A DNA stretch of 64,000 nucleotides from NCBI RefSeq assembly GCF_011682045.1, contig NZ_VVIW01000002.1, positions 310,001 to 374,000 of the forward strand, written 5' to 3'. Under the pieces are notes generated by a model. That model was given only the letters and a program-made list of their open reading frames with translations, had not been told where the DNA came from and searched no databases. Below, piece by piece: positions 29,260-38,400 of this stretch; positions within the stretch are counted from its first letter, which is position 1; each line of letters opens with the position of its first letter. Source of the stretch: Massilia aquatica. Lineage in GTDB: Bacteria > Pseudomonadota > Gammaproteobacteria > Burkholderiales > Burkholderiaceae_D. Made by a program: the position numbers and the translations under genes.

Positions 29260-29280
29260 GCTTGCCGCTGTTGGGTCAGG

Positions 29281-30456
29281 TCATGGGTTAATCAGCGGCG
29301 CCACGCGGTTGGCGAACGGCCAGCCCTGTTCTTCATCGGTGTGGATCTGCCAGTTGAAGCCACCGCGAATATCCGGATGGTTGGCCTTGACCTGGTTCCA
29401 CGCGCTTACCGCCTGCTCGCGGCTCATGTAGTTGGCCGCGTTACTGATCCCGAAGCCCACCACCACCCGGTTCGCGCCCAGCAGGGTGACCCACTGCCGC
29501 ACGTTATCGGCCACATACGCCGGATCGTTCAGGCCCGGCCCGTCGTAGTACTGCGGCGCGGCGTAATCCATCGCCCCGGCGGCCACCATGGCGCGGCAGA
29601 ACTCCTTGTCGATGGCATTCCAGGGCGCCGGCGGCGCCGAGATGATAAAGCCAGGGTAGCGTTTTTTCAGTTCCAGGCTGATCCAGATCATTTCAGCCGT
29701 ATCGGGCCGCTGGTCCGCCTCGAAGGTATTCCAGTCCATGCCGTCGATCCCGCCCAATTGCGTGTGGATGGCGGCGATGCTGTTCACAAACGTCTGCGAT
29801 TTGGTCCGGTTCGGAAAACTCATGCCATTGCCGGCGCCCCCCACCGACAAGATGATCTTGCGGCCCTGCGTCGTGCGCGCGTACTGGATGTCGGCTTTCA
29901 GGTTGGTCGCCGCGCCGCGCCCGTTGCCGGGCGAACTGAAGGTGACCGCGCCGGTGGTGCCGGGCGAGCCGCCCACCGGAACCGCATGGAACAGGTAGAT
30001 CAGGTTGTAGCGCGCGTTGACGTCGCGGATGCGGATCGGGGAGGGCGTCCAGTTCGGATAGTAGCCGCCGACGATTTTTTTCGCCGCCGGGAGCGCGCAG
30101 GTGGTCTGCGCCCAGTACCAGGTGCTGATGGTCGGGGTGGTGCCATCGCTGCCGTTGCCGGCCACCTGCACCACCTTGTAATACAGCCCGTTCGGCGCGT
30201 ACAGCACCACGGTGCCCAGCGGGTAATTGACGCCGGCTTGCCAGGTGACGGCGGCGCAGGGCGCCAGCGCGGCCGACGATCCGGCATCGGTGCCGCTGCC
30301 TTCGATGGCGCCGGCTTGCATCAACGGTGCGGCGGCGGCGGCCGGTGGCGCCAGTGCGGCGCCCGGCGCATCGCCGGCCGATGATCCGCCCCCGCAGCCG
30401 GCCAGGATGGCACCGCCGATGGCGGCCATGCCCAGGTATTTCAGTAGTTTTTTCAT
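29281..30456 (-). CDS. Lipoprotein with chitin-binding-like module and GH18-like domain (altered catalytic motif)
   Basis: The 391-residue product starts with a lipobox signal peptide (ILAGCGGG), so it is a lipoprotein; AGGAG precedes the ATG. Residues about 65-117 resemble a CBM5/12 chitin-binding module (WQAGVNYPLGTVVLY ... WYWAQ). From about 125 a GH18-like TIM barrel follows (GGYYPNW, KIILSVGGAG, YAAPQYYD, FNWQIHTDE). The usual DxxDxDxE motif reads D238-G-M-D241-W-N243-T-F-E246. The third Asp is Asn and the Glu is one residue late, so chitinase activity is uncertain; it could be a different glycosidase or a binding protein. It is separated from the GH64 gene upstream by a terminator. Confidence 0.8.
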   Translation of the reverse strand: MKKLLKYLGMAAIGGAILAGCGGGSSAGDAPGAALAPPAAAAAPLMQAGAIEGSGTDAGSSAALAPCAAVTWQAGVNYPLGTVVLYAPNGLYYKVVQVAGNGSDGTTPTISTWYWAQTTCALPAAKKIVGGYYPNWTPSPIRIRDVNARYNLIYLFHAVPVGGSPGTTGAVTFSSPGNGRGAATNLKADIQYARTTQGRKIILSVGGAGNGMSFPNRTKSQTFVNSIAAIHTQLGGIDGMDWNTFEADQRPDTAEMIWISLELKKRYPGFIISAPPAPWNAIDKEFCRAMVAAGAMDYAAPQYYDGPGLNDPAYVADNVRQWVTLLGANRVVVGFGISNAANYMSREQAVSAWNQVKANHPDIRGGFNWQIHTDEEQGWPFANRVAPLINP

Positions 30457-30483
30457 GTCGACTCCTGATGAATAAATGAGAAA

Positions 30484-30502
30484 GGACCGCGCGCGGCGGT
30501 CC
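30484..30502 (-). terminator. Intrinsic terminator after the GH64 gene
   Basis: On the minus strand GGACCGC/GCGGTCC (7 bp, 5-nt loop) is followed by TTTCTCATTTATT. It lies 8 bp beyond the stop at 30511 and before the GH18-like gene. Confidence 0.55.
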
Positions 30503-30510
30503 GGGATGCC

Positions 30511-32427
30511 TTACCAGCCGATGGTCACCGTGGCCGTGGTCGGGGCGGTGGAGTGCACCGACGAGCTGTAATTCCACACGTCGTCGTAGGCGAAGCCGTA
30601 GGCCAGCCTGTTGATGCTGTGGTCATGCCAGAACTTGGAATACCAGTTGGCCGGCTGGCCGGCCGGGTAGAAATACGCCGAATCGCTCCAGCGGGCCGGG
30701 TCTTCCACCACATGGCGGTTGAGGGCCGCGCACAGCTGCGCCTGGATCTGCAACTGCTTGTGGTAGGCGGGCGTGCCGCCGACGGTGCCGCTCGGGTCGT
30801 CCAGCGCGCCGTTGCCGAGCAGCGCCATGGCGGTGGTGGGTTTGCGCACCTTGTAGGTGCCGGCGCCGTCGGTGAACTGGAACACGCCGCCCACCACCTG
30901 GCCGGAAAACGTTCCCTGCTGGTTGGTGAAGACCAGTTTCTGGCTGGTGTACTTGTTCCAGATATGGTTGATATAGCCGTCCAGATAGGCGGCGTTGGCG
31001 CCATTGCCCTGGAAGCTGGCGTGGGCCGGGGCGATGATGCGGTAGGGCGCGTACGGCGCCTGGGCCAGGGCCTTGAACTTGTCCGGCACGCTGGCGACGA
31101 ATTGCGAGAAGATGGCCGCGCGCGTTTCGGTTTCTCCCACAGTCTGGTCGTAGCCGCCCAGGCCCTGCAGACGCAGTGTCAGGGGAAAGCCGAAGTGGTC
31201 GACCCGGGTCGTATTGCCAAAGAAGCCGTCGGTCGCGCCGATCGACATTTCGATGAAGTCGAAGTAGACGTCGATGTTCGGATCGGACGGATTTTCGATA
31301 TTCGCGCCGGCGTAACCAAGGTTGCCGTTGGCGTCCGCGTTGACCTGCAGGTACATCGGACTGCCGACGCTCAGGAACAGGCGCGCCGAATTGAGCGGCG
31401 GGATGGTGATCGATTTGAGCTGGGCCAGGGTGTGAAAGTAGTTGGTATACGGCTTGCCGTTCTTGGTGAGCGCACCGTTGTCGCTCAGCGCCATTGGAAC
31501 GAAGCGCCCGCCCGCATCGACGTGCACGTATTTGCCGCTGCCCCAGTCCTTGCCGATAATCGCCCAGTAGACCTGGCTGTCCGCGTACTGCCCGCGCGTG
31601 CCGTTGACCATCTTGAAGGTGGTCCGCTGGTTCCAGGTGCCCGGCTCGGGCGGCGGCGGGGTGGAGCTTGACGGCATCGGCACCCCCGGCAGGTAGCAGC
31701 GCTTGGCCACGCCGGCGATCGGGTCGCCGAACACGCCGCTGTTGCAGTCGGCGCCGCCGGTCATGCTCTTGGTGACGAAGCTGCCGTTGGCGCCGTACAG
31801 CAGCACCTGCGTGCCGCTGAAGTTGCAGCGCCCGTTTTCAGCGGCGCAGCGGGTCCAGGTGGTGGGCGCGCGGTCGCAGTGCTTGGCGCTGCCCGGCAGC
31901 GGGTCGCCGAACACGCCGCTGGTGCAGGCGGCGCCGCCGGTGACGGTTTGCGTCAGGTAGGTGCTGCCGGCGCCGAAGCGCACGGTCTGGGTGTCGCCGA
32001 AGCCGCACTGGCCGTTTTCGTTGGCGCAGAAGGCGAAGCTGCTGGTGATTTCGCAGTGCTTGGCCACGCCCGGCGCCGGATCGCTGCCGAAGGTCGTCGT
32101 ATTGCAGCTGGCCGCCCAGTCGAACTTGTTGCTGGTGAAGCTGGTGCCGGCGCCGTAGCGCACGGTCTGGTTGCCGGTGAAGATGCACTCGCCGTTCTCG
32201 TCGGCGCAGAAGGTCCATTCGGTGCTCGACGCGGCCGTGCTGACGGCTGCCTCTTTGGCAGCAGCCAGGGTGGCGTCCGGCGTGCCGATATTGCCCGAGC
32301 GCACAGTGGTGGTGGCGGAGATGCTCGGCGCCGGTGCGGACTCGCCGCCGGACGACGAGCCGCCGCAGCCGCTCAGCAAACTCATGCCGAGTGCGCCGAG
32401 GGAGAGGAAATGCAGGAGTTTTTTCAT
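30511..32427 (-). CDS. Secreted GH64 beta-1,3-glucanase with three Cys-rich glycan-binding-like repeats, lipoprotein
   Basis: The 638-residue product begins with a lipobox signal (LLSGCGGS). Residues about 65-240 hold three repeats of 55-60 residues, each with a C-A-x-E-N-G-x-C-x-F pattern, V-x-YGA/FGAG and a closing AKHC/AKRC. The C-terminal 370 residues match GH64 (laminaripentaose-producing beta-1,3-glucanase) features, including VDHFGFPL, PYRIIAPAHAS and a final LAYGFAYDDVWNYSS. Such enzymes attack fungal and algal beta-1,3-glucan. GGTGA before the ATG at 32427 and the signal peptide set the start. A LacI-type operator lies 81 bp upstream, suggesting sugar-responsive control. Confidence 0.85.
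   Translation of the reverse strand: MKKLLHFLSLGALGMSLLSGCGGSSSGGESAPAPSISATTTVRSGNIGTPDATLAAAKEAAVSTAASSTEWTFCADENGECIFTGNQTVRYGAGTSFTSNKFDWAASCNTTTFGSDPAPGVAKHCEITSSFAFCANENGQCGFGDTQTVRFGAGSTYLTQTVTGGAACTSGVFGDPLPGSAKHCDRAPTTWTRCAAENGRCNFSGTQVLLYGANGSFVTKSMTGGADCNSGVFGDPIAGVAKRCYLPGVPMPSSSTPPPPEPGTWNQRTTFKMVNGTRGQYADSQVYWAIIGKDWGSGKYVHVDAGGRFVPMALSDNGALTKNGKPYTNYFHTLAQLKSITIPPLNSARLFLSVGSPMYLQVNADANGNLGYAGANIENPSDPNIDVYFDFIEMSIGATDGFFGNTTRVDHFGFPLTLRLQGLGGYDQTVGETETRAAIFSQFVASVPDKFKALAQAPYAPYRIIAPAHASFQGNGANAAYLDGYINHIWNKYTSQKLVFTNQQGTFSGQVVGGVFQFTDGAGTYKVRKPTTAMALLGNGALDDPSGTVGGTPAYHKQLQIQAQLCAALNRHVVEDPARWSDSAYFYPAGQPANWYSKFWHDHSINRLAYGFAYDDVWNYSSSVHSTAPTTATVTIGW
31696..32220 (-). repeat. 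Three tandem Cys-rich coding repeats
   Basis: Three consecutive units of about 170-180 bp in the GH64 gene encode Cys-x6-Cys ... Cys ... Cys modules with shared FGDP(L/I)-like ends. They are probably small disulfide-bonded sugar-binding modules. Confidence 0.65.
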
Positions 32428-33081
32428 GGGACGGTCACCTTGTCGACAGTGGCCGTTGTCTGCGCGTGGCGGGTGCAGGATCGCGGCCGTGGTAGTTGAA
32501 TGCGCAATGGGAACGTTTCCAAAATGCGCTGTTTTTTGGCCCACGGATCAGCTTTGCGGGCACGAATCCCGTCCGGCGCTTCGATCTGCTGAAGTCGCCG
32601 TTCAAGTGGTCGCAGTATCACCGCCTATCAAAGCGAGGTCAACAGAGGTGAAACGTAATGTAAATTGGGTAAAAGAAAGGAGGAATGGCGTGCCGGAATC
32701 GCTTGTTGGCGCCGCCGCGCGTCACCGCCGAGGCGCTCCGAAATTGCTCTGGTAACATACGCTGACCAGACCACTTGGCACCATGGATTTTTTCGTCCGC
32801 AGCGCTGGCAGGCTCTGCCTTACGGGCTTGCTTGGATACCACTTGGGTTCCGGCCAGCCTGGAAGATGATCGCCATACGCGCGATATTGGCGCCAGATTC
32901 GCGTGCGTTGAGAGTGTTTTGCCGCGCGTTTGTTGCTGCCATCGTCTGTCTGAATGACGCAAACTATGTCGTCCCGCAGCCACAAACGTGGCATTCTGTC
33001 AGCATGCCGGCCCACCAGGGCCGCCAACTTGAGCGAACTGGAACCTGATTGCCACTCTCCGACTTGAACGCTTCGCACTCC
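32428..33081. other. Gene-poor stretch between divergent genes
   Basis: About 650 bp lie between the GH64 gene (minus) and the first DUF1963 lipoprotein gene (plus). The first 100 bp hold the GH64 promoter area and the LacI-type operator. The rest has short open frames on both strands but none has a ribosome site, signal peptide or recognisable domain. Base composition is more mixed than in neighbouring genes. It may be decayed coding DNA; I see no inverted repeat or transposase. Confidence 0.5.
32508..32521 (-). promoter_or_regulatory. LacI-family type operator upstream of the GH64 glucanase gene
   Basis: TGGGAACGTTTCCA is a 14-bp palindrome with one asymmetric pair and the central CG typical of LacI/GalR-family operators (TGnnAACGnTTnCA). 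It lies 81 bp before the glucanase ATG. No LacI-type regulator gene is in the window. Confidence 0.6.
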
Positions 33082-34041
33082 ATGCCGCGCCGCGCGGGCT
33101 TGCTGCTGGCCGCGGCCCTGCTGCTCACGGCGTGCTCGCCGGAGAAACCGGCGCCGGCCAAGGGCGCGCCGGCGCAGCAGAAACTGCCGCCGGTGGTCTA
33201 CGGCCAATTGCCGCCGGAGCTGGCGCGCTATGCCGAGGCAATCGAGCGCTCGCGGCTGCCGTATATCCACGTCGGCTTGCATAGGCCGGACAAGCTGGCG
33301 CCCTGGAACAGCAGCCTGGGCGGGGCGGCCTACTTGCCGAAGGGACAGCCATATCCTGCCGGCCCCGATGGCGTGCCGCTGACCTTGCTGGCGCAGTTCA
33401 ATTTTGCCGAGATGCCGGCGCTGGAGGGGTATCCCACACGCGGCATGCTGCAGTTTTACATTTCCGGCAGCGAGTCGAAGGAGCATTTTTACGGGGTCTC
33501 GGGGGAGAGCACCAAGCCCTACAACGCCGAACGCGAGTTCCTGTCGCTGACCAGGCAGCGCTGGTTCCGCGTGCTGTATCACCCCACAGTCGTGCAGGAC
33601 CGCAAGAAACTCCAGCCCACCAAGGTCATCGCCAGCGACAATCTGCCGATGGCGGGCACTTCCGCGCTCAGGTTCGAGATCCGCGCCGAACCGGTGTCGG
33701 TGCAGGACTACCGCTTCGCGCGCATCCTGGGCCAGCCGCCCTGGGAGCTGTTCAAGCAGTTCGGCGCCAGACAGGACGCCGTGTCCGGCAACTACGAGAA
33801 GTTTTCGCAGAAATACACCATCGCCAAGCTGGGTGGATACAGCAACCCGACCCAGACCGACGTGCGTACCGCGCAGCCCGACGGCGACTGGCTGGTGCTG
33901 TTCGAGCTGCAAGGCGGCGGCGTCAAGGGCGGCTTCTACAGCGAATGGGGCGACACCGGGATGGCGGTGTTCTACATTCGCCGCACGGACCTGGCGCGGC
34001 GCGATTTCTCGCAGGTGGTCTACTCGTGGGACAACCTGTGA
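33082..34041 (+). CDS. DUF1963 (YwqG-like) lipoprotein, copy 1
   Basis: The 319-residue product has a lipobox signal peptide (LLLTACSPE). The body matches the DUF1963/YwqG pattern: LAPWNSSLGGAAYLPKG, LLAQFNFAEMPALEGYP, GMLQFYISG, LGGYSNPTQTD and a late GDTGMAVFYIRRTDL. This family often uses a Gly/Pro-rich beta fold of unknown function. The ATG at 33082 is set by the signal peptide. The stop codon overlaps the next start (GTGA), and the next gene is a clear paralogue. Confidence 0.85.
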   Translation: MPRRAGLLLAAALLLTACSPEKPAPAKGAPAQQKLPPVVYGQLPPELARYAEAIERSRLPYIHVGLHRPDKLAPWNSSLGGAAYLPKGQPYPAGPDGVPLTLLAQFNFAEMPALEGYPTRGMLQFYISGSESKEHFYGVSGESTKPYNAEREFLSLTRQRWFRVLYHPTVVQDRKKLQPTKVIASDNLPMAGTSALRFEIRAEPVSVQDYRFARILGQPPWELFKQFGARQDAVSGNYEKFSQKYTIAKLGGYSNPTQTDVRTAQPDGDWLVLFELQGGGVKGGFYSEWGDTGMAVFYIRRTDLARRDFSQVVYSWDNL

Positions 34042-35021
34042 GCGCGCGTGCAATCCCGCCGCCGCTCCGCGCCTGCGTCTACCTGGCGGCGCTGCTGGCG
34101 CTGGGCGCCTGCTCGCCGCACGATCCCGAACCTGTGGCGGCGGCGCCGCCGGTCGGTGACCAGGCGCGCCGGGTCAGCTACGGTGCACTGCCGCCGGAGC
34201 TGGCGCCCTACACCGACAAGATCGACGCCTCCCGGCTTGCCTACATCGACATCACGCTGAAAGCAGCGCAGCGCCTGGCGCCGTGGAACAGCAGGCTCGG
34301 TGGCCCCGCCTACCTGCCCAAGGGGCACGCCTATCCGCGCGACCCCGATGGCGTGCCGCTGGCCTTGCTGGCGCAGCTCAATTTTGCGGAGATGCCGGCC
34401 CTGGACGGCTATCCCGCGACCGGCCTGCTGCAATTTTTTATCGCCGGCGGCGAATCGCGCGCGCATAGTTACGGCTCCGCACCGGACTTTCCCTCGCCCT
34501 TCGACGAGCAGCGCTATCTTGCGTTGCTGTCCGCGCAGCGCTACTTCCGGGTGGTGCACCACCCACGGGTCGAACAGAATCCGCAAAAACTGGTGCGCCC
34601 GCACGCCGCGCCTGTCGACGCGCTGCCGTTCAGCGGCACGGCGGGGCTGGTGTTCAAGATTGATACCGCGCCGGTGTCGGTCGACGATTATCGCTTCGAG
34701 CGTTACCTGGGCAAGCCGCGCAGCGATTTTTTCCGGCAGTTCGGCGTGCTCGGCACGGACCTGTTGGTCGAGTACGCGCACTATGCCAACAAGGAAGTTG
34801 TAGCCCAGGTGGGCGGCTACAGCAACCCGGCCCAGGATGATCCGCGCGCCTCGTGGCCGGACGACGACTGGATCGTGCTGCTCGAATTGCATGGCAGCGA
34901 AGCGGACCAGGGCTTGCGCATGATGTGGGGCGACATGGGCATGGGCGCCTTCTACATTCGCCGCAACGACCTTCAACGGCGCGATTTTTCCAAGGTTCTT
35001 TACTACGTCGACAGCCACTGA
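34038..35021 (+). CDS. DUF1963 (YwqG-like) lipoprotein, copy 2
   Basis: The 327-residue product starts at a GTG that overlaps the upstream TGA by 4 nt and has GTGGGA upstream. It carries a lipobox (LLALGACSPH) and the same DUF1963 landmarks as its neighbour: LAPWNSRLGGPAYLPKG, LLAQLNFAEMPALDGYP, QVGGYSNPAQDD, GDMGMGAFYIRRNDL. The pair arose by tandem duplication and is translated together. The longer frame from 33945 is ruled out because it lies inside the first gene. Confidence 0.85.
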   Translation: MSARAIPPPLRACVYLAALLALGACSPHDPEPVAAAPPVGDQARRVSYGALPPELAPYTDKIDASRLAYIDITLKAAQRLAPWNSRLGGPAYLPKGHAYPRDPDGVPLALLAQLNFAEMPALDGYPATGLLQFFIAGGESRAHSYGSAPDFPSPFDEQRYLALLSAQRYFRVVHHPRVEQNPQKLVRPHAAPVDALPFSGTAGLVFKIDTAPVSVDDYRFERYLGKPRSDFFRQFGVLGTDLLVEYAHYANKEVVAQVGGYSNPAQDDPRASWPDDDWIVLLELHGSEADQGLRMMWGDMGMGAFYIRRNDLQRRDFSKVLYYVDSH

Positions 35022-35093
35022 GCGCCTCGCTGGCCGCGCCCTTGACGATCCTGTATCCTTCGCCTTACAGACACGAATTGAAAGCGCACCACC

Positions 35094-35468
35094 ATGATCC
35101 CTGGCAAAAAACCCGACGCCGCCCGCCTCGATAAAATCGTGGCCGAGGCGCGCAAGGCGGCCGAAACGCGCGAAACCGGTTACCGCGCGCGCTCGCTCAA
35201 GATGTACCCGTGGATTTGCGGGCGCTGCATGCGCGAATTCACCAACGCCAACGTCTCGCAGCTGACCGTGCACCACCGCGACCACAACCACGACAACAAC
35301 CCGCCCGACGGCAGCAACTGGGAGCTGTTGTGCCTGTACTGCCACGACAACGAGCACTCGCGCTACCTGGAAGCGGACCGTGGCGCCGGCCTGCTGTCGG
35401 CCGAGGTGGCGCCCGCCACCCACAACCCGTTCGCGGCGCTGGCCGGGCTGATGAAGAAAAAAGACTGA
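35094..35468 (+). CDS. yajD: YajD-type HNH nuclease
   Basis: The 124-residue protein matches E. coli YajD closely in pattern: YPWICGRCMREF, LTVHHRDHNHDNNPPDGSNWELLCLYCHD and NPFAAL near the end. Two Cys-x2-Cys pairs should hold a structural zinc, and the HH...N...H arrangement is the HNH (beta-beta-alpha metal) nuclease core. Its role in YajD proteins is not settled. It stands alone, 72 bp after the DUF1963 pair. Confidence 0.92.
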   Translation: MIPGKKPDAARLDKIVAEARKAAETRETGYRARSLKMYPWICGRCMREFTNANVSQLTVHHRDHNHDNNPPDGSNWELLCLYCHDNEHSRYLEADRGAGLLSAEVAPATHNPFAALAGLMKKKD

Positions 35469-35485
35469 TCGATTCCAAGGATGGC

Positions 35486-38400
35486 ATGACGCCGACATTT
35501 ACCCGCCTGGCCGCCTGGGCCAGCTACCCGCGCCTGTCCATGCGGGCATTCCGCGCGCAATTCCCGCTGGCCGGCTCGGATGGGTGGCATGGCGAGGGTG
35601 ACGAGGACGACAGTGAATTCGAGGTCATCCTCGTCACCGGCAACCTGAGCCTGACGCAGGACGAATACCTCGAGATCCTGCGCGATCCGGCGCGCCGGCT
35701 TGCCGTCGACGGCGACCTGCAAGTCGAGGGCAGGGTGAGCGGCGTGTTTTTCGTCAGCGGCGACCTGCATTGCCATTCGGTGCTGATGTCCTGGAAATGG
35801 CGTGACGACGCGGTGCGCGGGCGCATCCTGGCCAGCGATTGCGTCTGTATCAGCTCGGACGACCGGGGCGCCCGCCGCGTCGCCCCGGTTTGCCGCATCG
35901 AGACGCGCTTCCTGTTCTGCTGGTTCTACGAGATCGGCCAGGTCGAGCTGAACGCCGCCGCGGTGGTGTTCATCCTGGCCGACTGGGACGACTCGCATAA
36001 TCTGGATGTGCCCAACCAGGTGGTGGTGTGGCACGACACCGTGCACGTGCTGGCCGTGGAATGTCGCGACGAAGTGACCATGGCCGATTCGGACCAGCCG
36101 AGCTGGGACTTCAAGGCCATCGAAGCGGCGTTGCGCGCAGGCCGATCCATCTACCAGAGCGGCTTCGACATCGGCTGCTATCCGGTCCGGATCGCGGCCG
36201 ACGACGCGCTCAGCGTGGGCGACCTGCCGCTGGCGTATGGGCTGTACCGGCAAGCGGCCGCCATCTCCCCCGCGTATTACCCGGCCTGGTTCGGCATGGC
36301 CGACGCCTTCTGGTTCGCCGACGCGTTCGAGCAGGCGCTCGCCGCCTCTATCGCGGCCAGCAAAAAATTCCCGGAAGATGAATGCGGCCTGATGAACGAC
36401 GCCGCCGTGCTGGCCGCCCGCTGCGCGCTGCTGCTGCGCCGCCTGCCGCTGGCCCGGGAGATGGCCGGGGTGGCGCTCGATCACGTGGCCCGCAACTGGG
36501 TCAAGGTGCGCGGCACCGCGCCGGCTTACCGCATGCGCGCCGAGGCGCATCTGCTCGATGGCCAGCTCGACGCCGCCCAGGCCGACCTGGAACTGGCGCT
36601 GGAAGACGAACCGTGGCACGACATATCCTTGTGGCTGATGGGCCTTGTGCACTTCCTGCGCGGCGAGCACGAACGCGCGCAGCACTTTCACGCCAGGGCG
36701 GTGCGCGTCAATCCCGACCTCGATGCCGCCTACGAGGACGAAGCGAATACCGATTTTCTCGACGGCGAAGCGTGCCGCGTCGACTGGGACCGGCAGGATG
36801 CCGCCGTGGCAGCCGCGCCACCCAGGGACGAAGCCTACTGGCGCACTTTCATGGCCCGCAACGAGAGCGCAAAGATCATTCGCGTCCCGCAGCACTTTCG
36901 CAGCACGGCCATGCTGCAAGACATGCTCGACGCCCGCAGCGAGGACGACGATACCGCATGGCAGGGCGACGTACTCGACTTCCTTGAGGCTTTCCCCGCG
37001 CAGGCATTCACCCCCGCGCTGGCACGGGCGGCGGTGGCGCGCTCGCCGCACAATCTCAAGTGGGTACCGCGCGCGCTGATCGACAAAGCGGTGTGCCTGC
37101 GGGCGCGGCGCGGCACCGGCGGCTTCGCGCTTGCGCACGTTGCGGCGCAATGCATCGACTACGAGGTGGCCCTGCGCGCGGCCGAATGCGGCGAAAGCAT
37201 CGCCAACGTGCCGCCGCAGCTGGTCGACAAGGCGCTGTGCCTGGCCGCCATCATGTACCAGCCGTCCGCACTCGACGATGTGCCGGCCGCGCTCATCGAC
37301 GACGACCTGATCGCGGCCGCCATCGCATTCGGCACGCCCTGGCACCTGGAGAGCCAGATGCCGGCCATGTACACCAGCGTGGCGCTGCTCGAACGCGCCA
37401 TCGATCAGTACAAGCGCGCCCTGGATGCGATCAGCGGCACCCGCTTCGACGCGCATCTGTACCAGCATGCCTTGCGCCGCTACGGCCAGGACAGCGACTG
37501 GGACCAGATCGTGGCGCGCCACTCGCCGGCGCTGTGCGATGCCCAGCCCAGGACCAGCTGCGCCGAGGTGTGCTGGAGCGCGTTCTGGGACGAGGCGTTC
37601 ATCCTGCGCCAGGTGGCCGGGAAATCGAACCGCCTGTCGCCCTGGCAGATCCCGGACGCGTGTTTTACCCAGGCCATCGCCAACGCCTGCGCAAAGCGCG
37701 ACCGCATCCACCTCGACACGATCCCGCTGCGCTTCGTGCACCAGGCCATGTGCAACGCCTTCAGCAAAGAGTACCCGGGCATGCTCGGCCACGTGCCGGT
37801 GGCGTACCGCAGCGCGGCCATCTGCCGGGCCGCGGTGAAAAAAGATCCGGCCAACCTGGCCCTGGTGCCGCTGGCGCAGCGCAATGTCGACCTGTGTGTT
37901 GTTGCCCTGCTGGCAAGCGAGACGGTGGAGTGTGACGTGCCTTCGCCGGTGCACCGCGCCGTCTTCGAGCGCTTGATCGCGCGCCACGCGGGCGACTTCG
38001 AACCCGGCTTCCTGTATCTGTCGCGCGCCGAACGCGCCGTCTGCCGCAGCATGCCCGAGATCGACGCGGCCATGGCCGATTGCGCCACGGTGCGCGCGCG
38101 CAAGGCGGGCAGTGGTTTCACCCGCGACGACAAGGCGCAAGCACGCTTCGTGCAAGGTTACTGCCACTTCTTGCGCGGCGAGCCGGCCAAGGCTGCCAGG
38201 CTGCACCCCGGCGACGACTGGCCGGCGTACGAGGATGTCCATTTCGACGAGCCATCCGAACCGGTCGACTTCAACAAAGGCAAGTTCGACACGATCATGC
38301 GCGACCTGGACCGCCTGACGCAGGCGCGCGACTACCGGCGCGCGCTGGCCGCCGTGGAGGCGGGCGAACGCATGCTGGCCGACGCCGGTTCGCGCGATGC

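Noticed and set aside
32722-34053. A 443-residue minus-strand frame over the first DUF1963 gene
   Set aside because: It is antisense to a gene with a lipobox and clear family motifs and has no features of its own.
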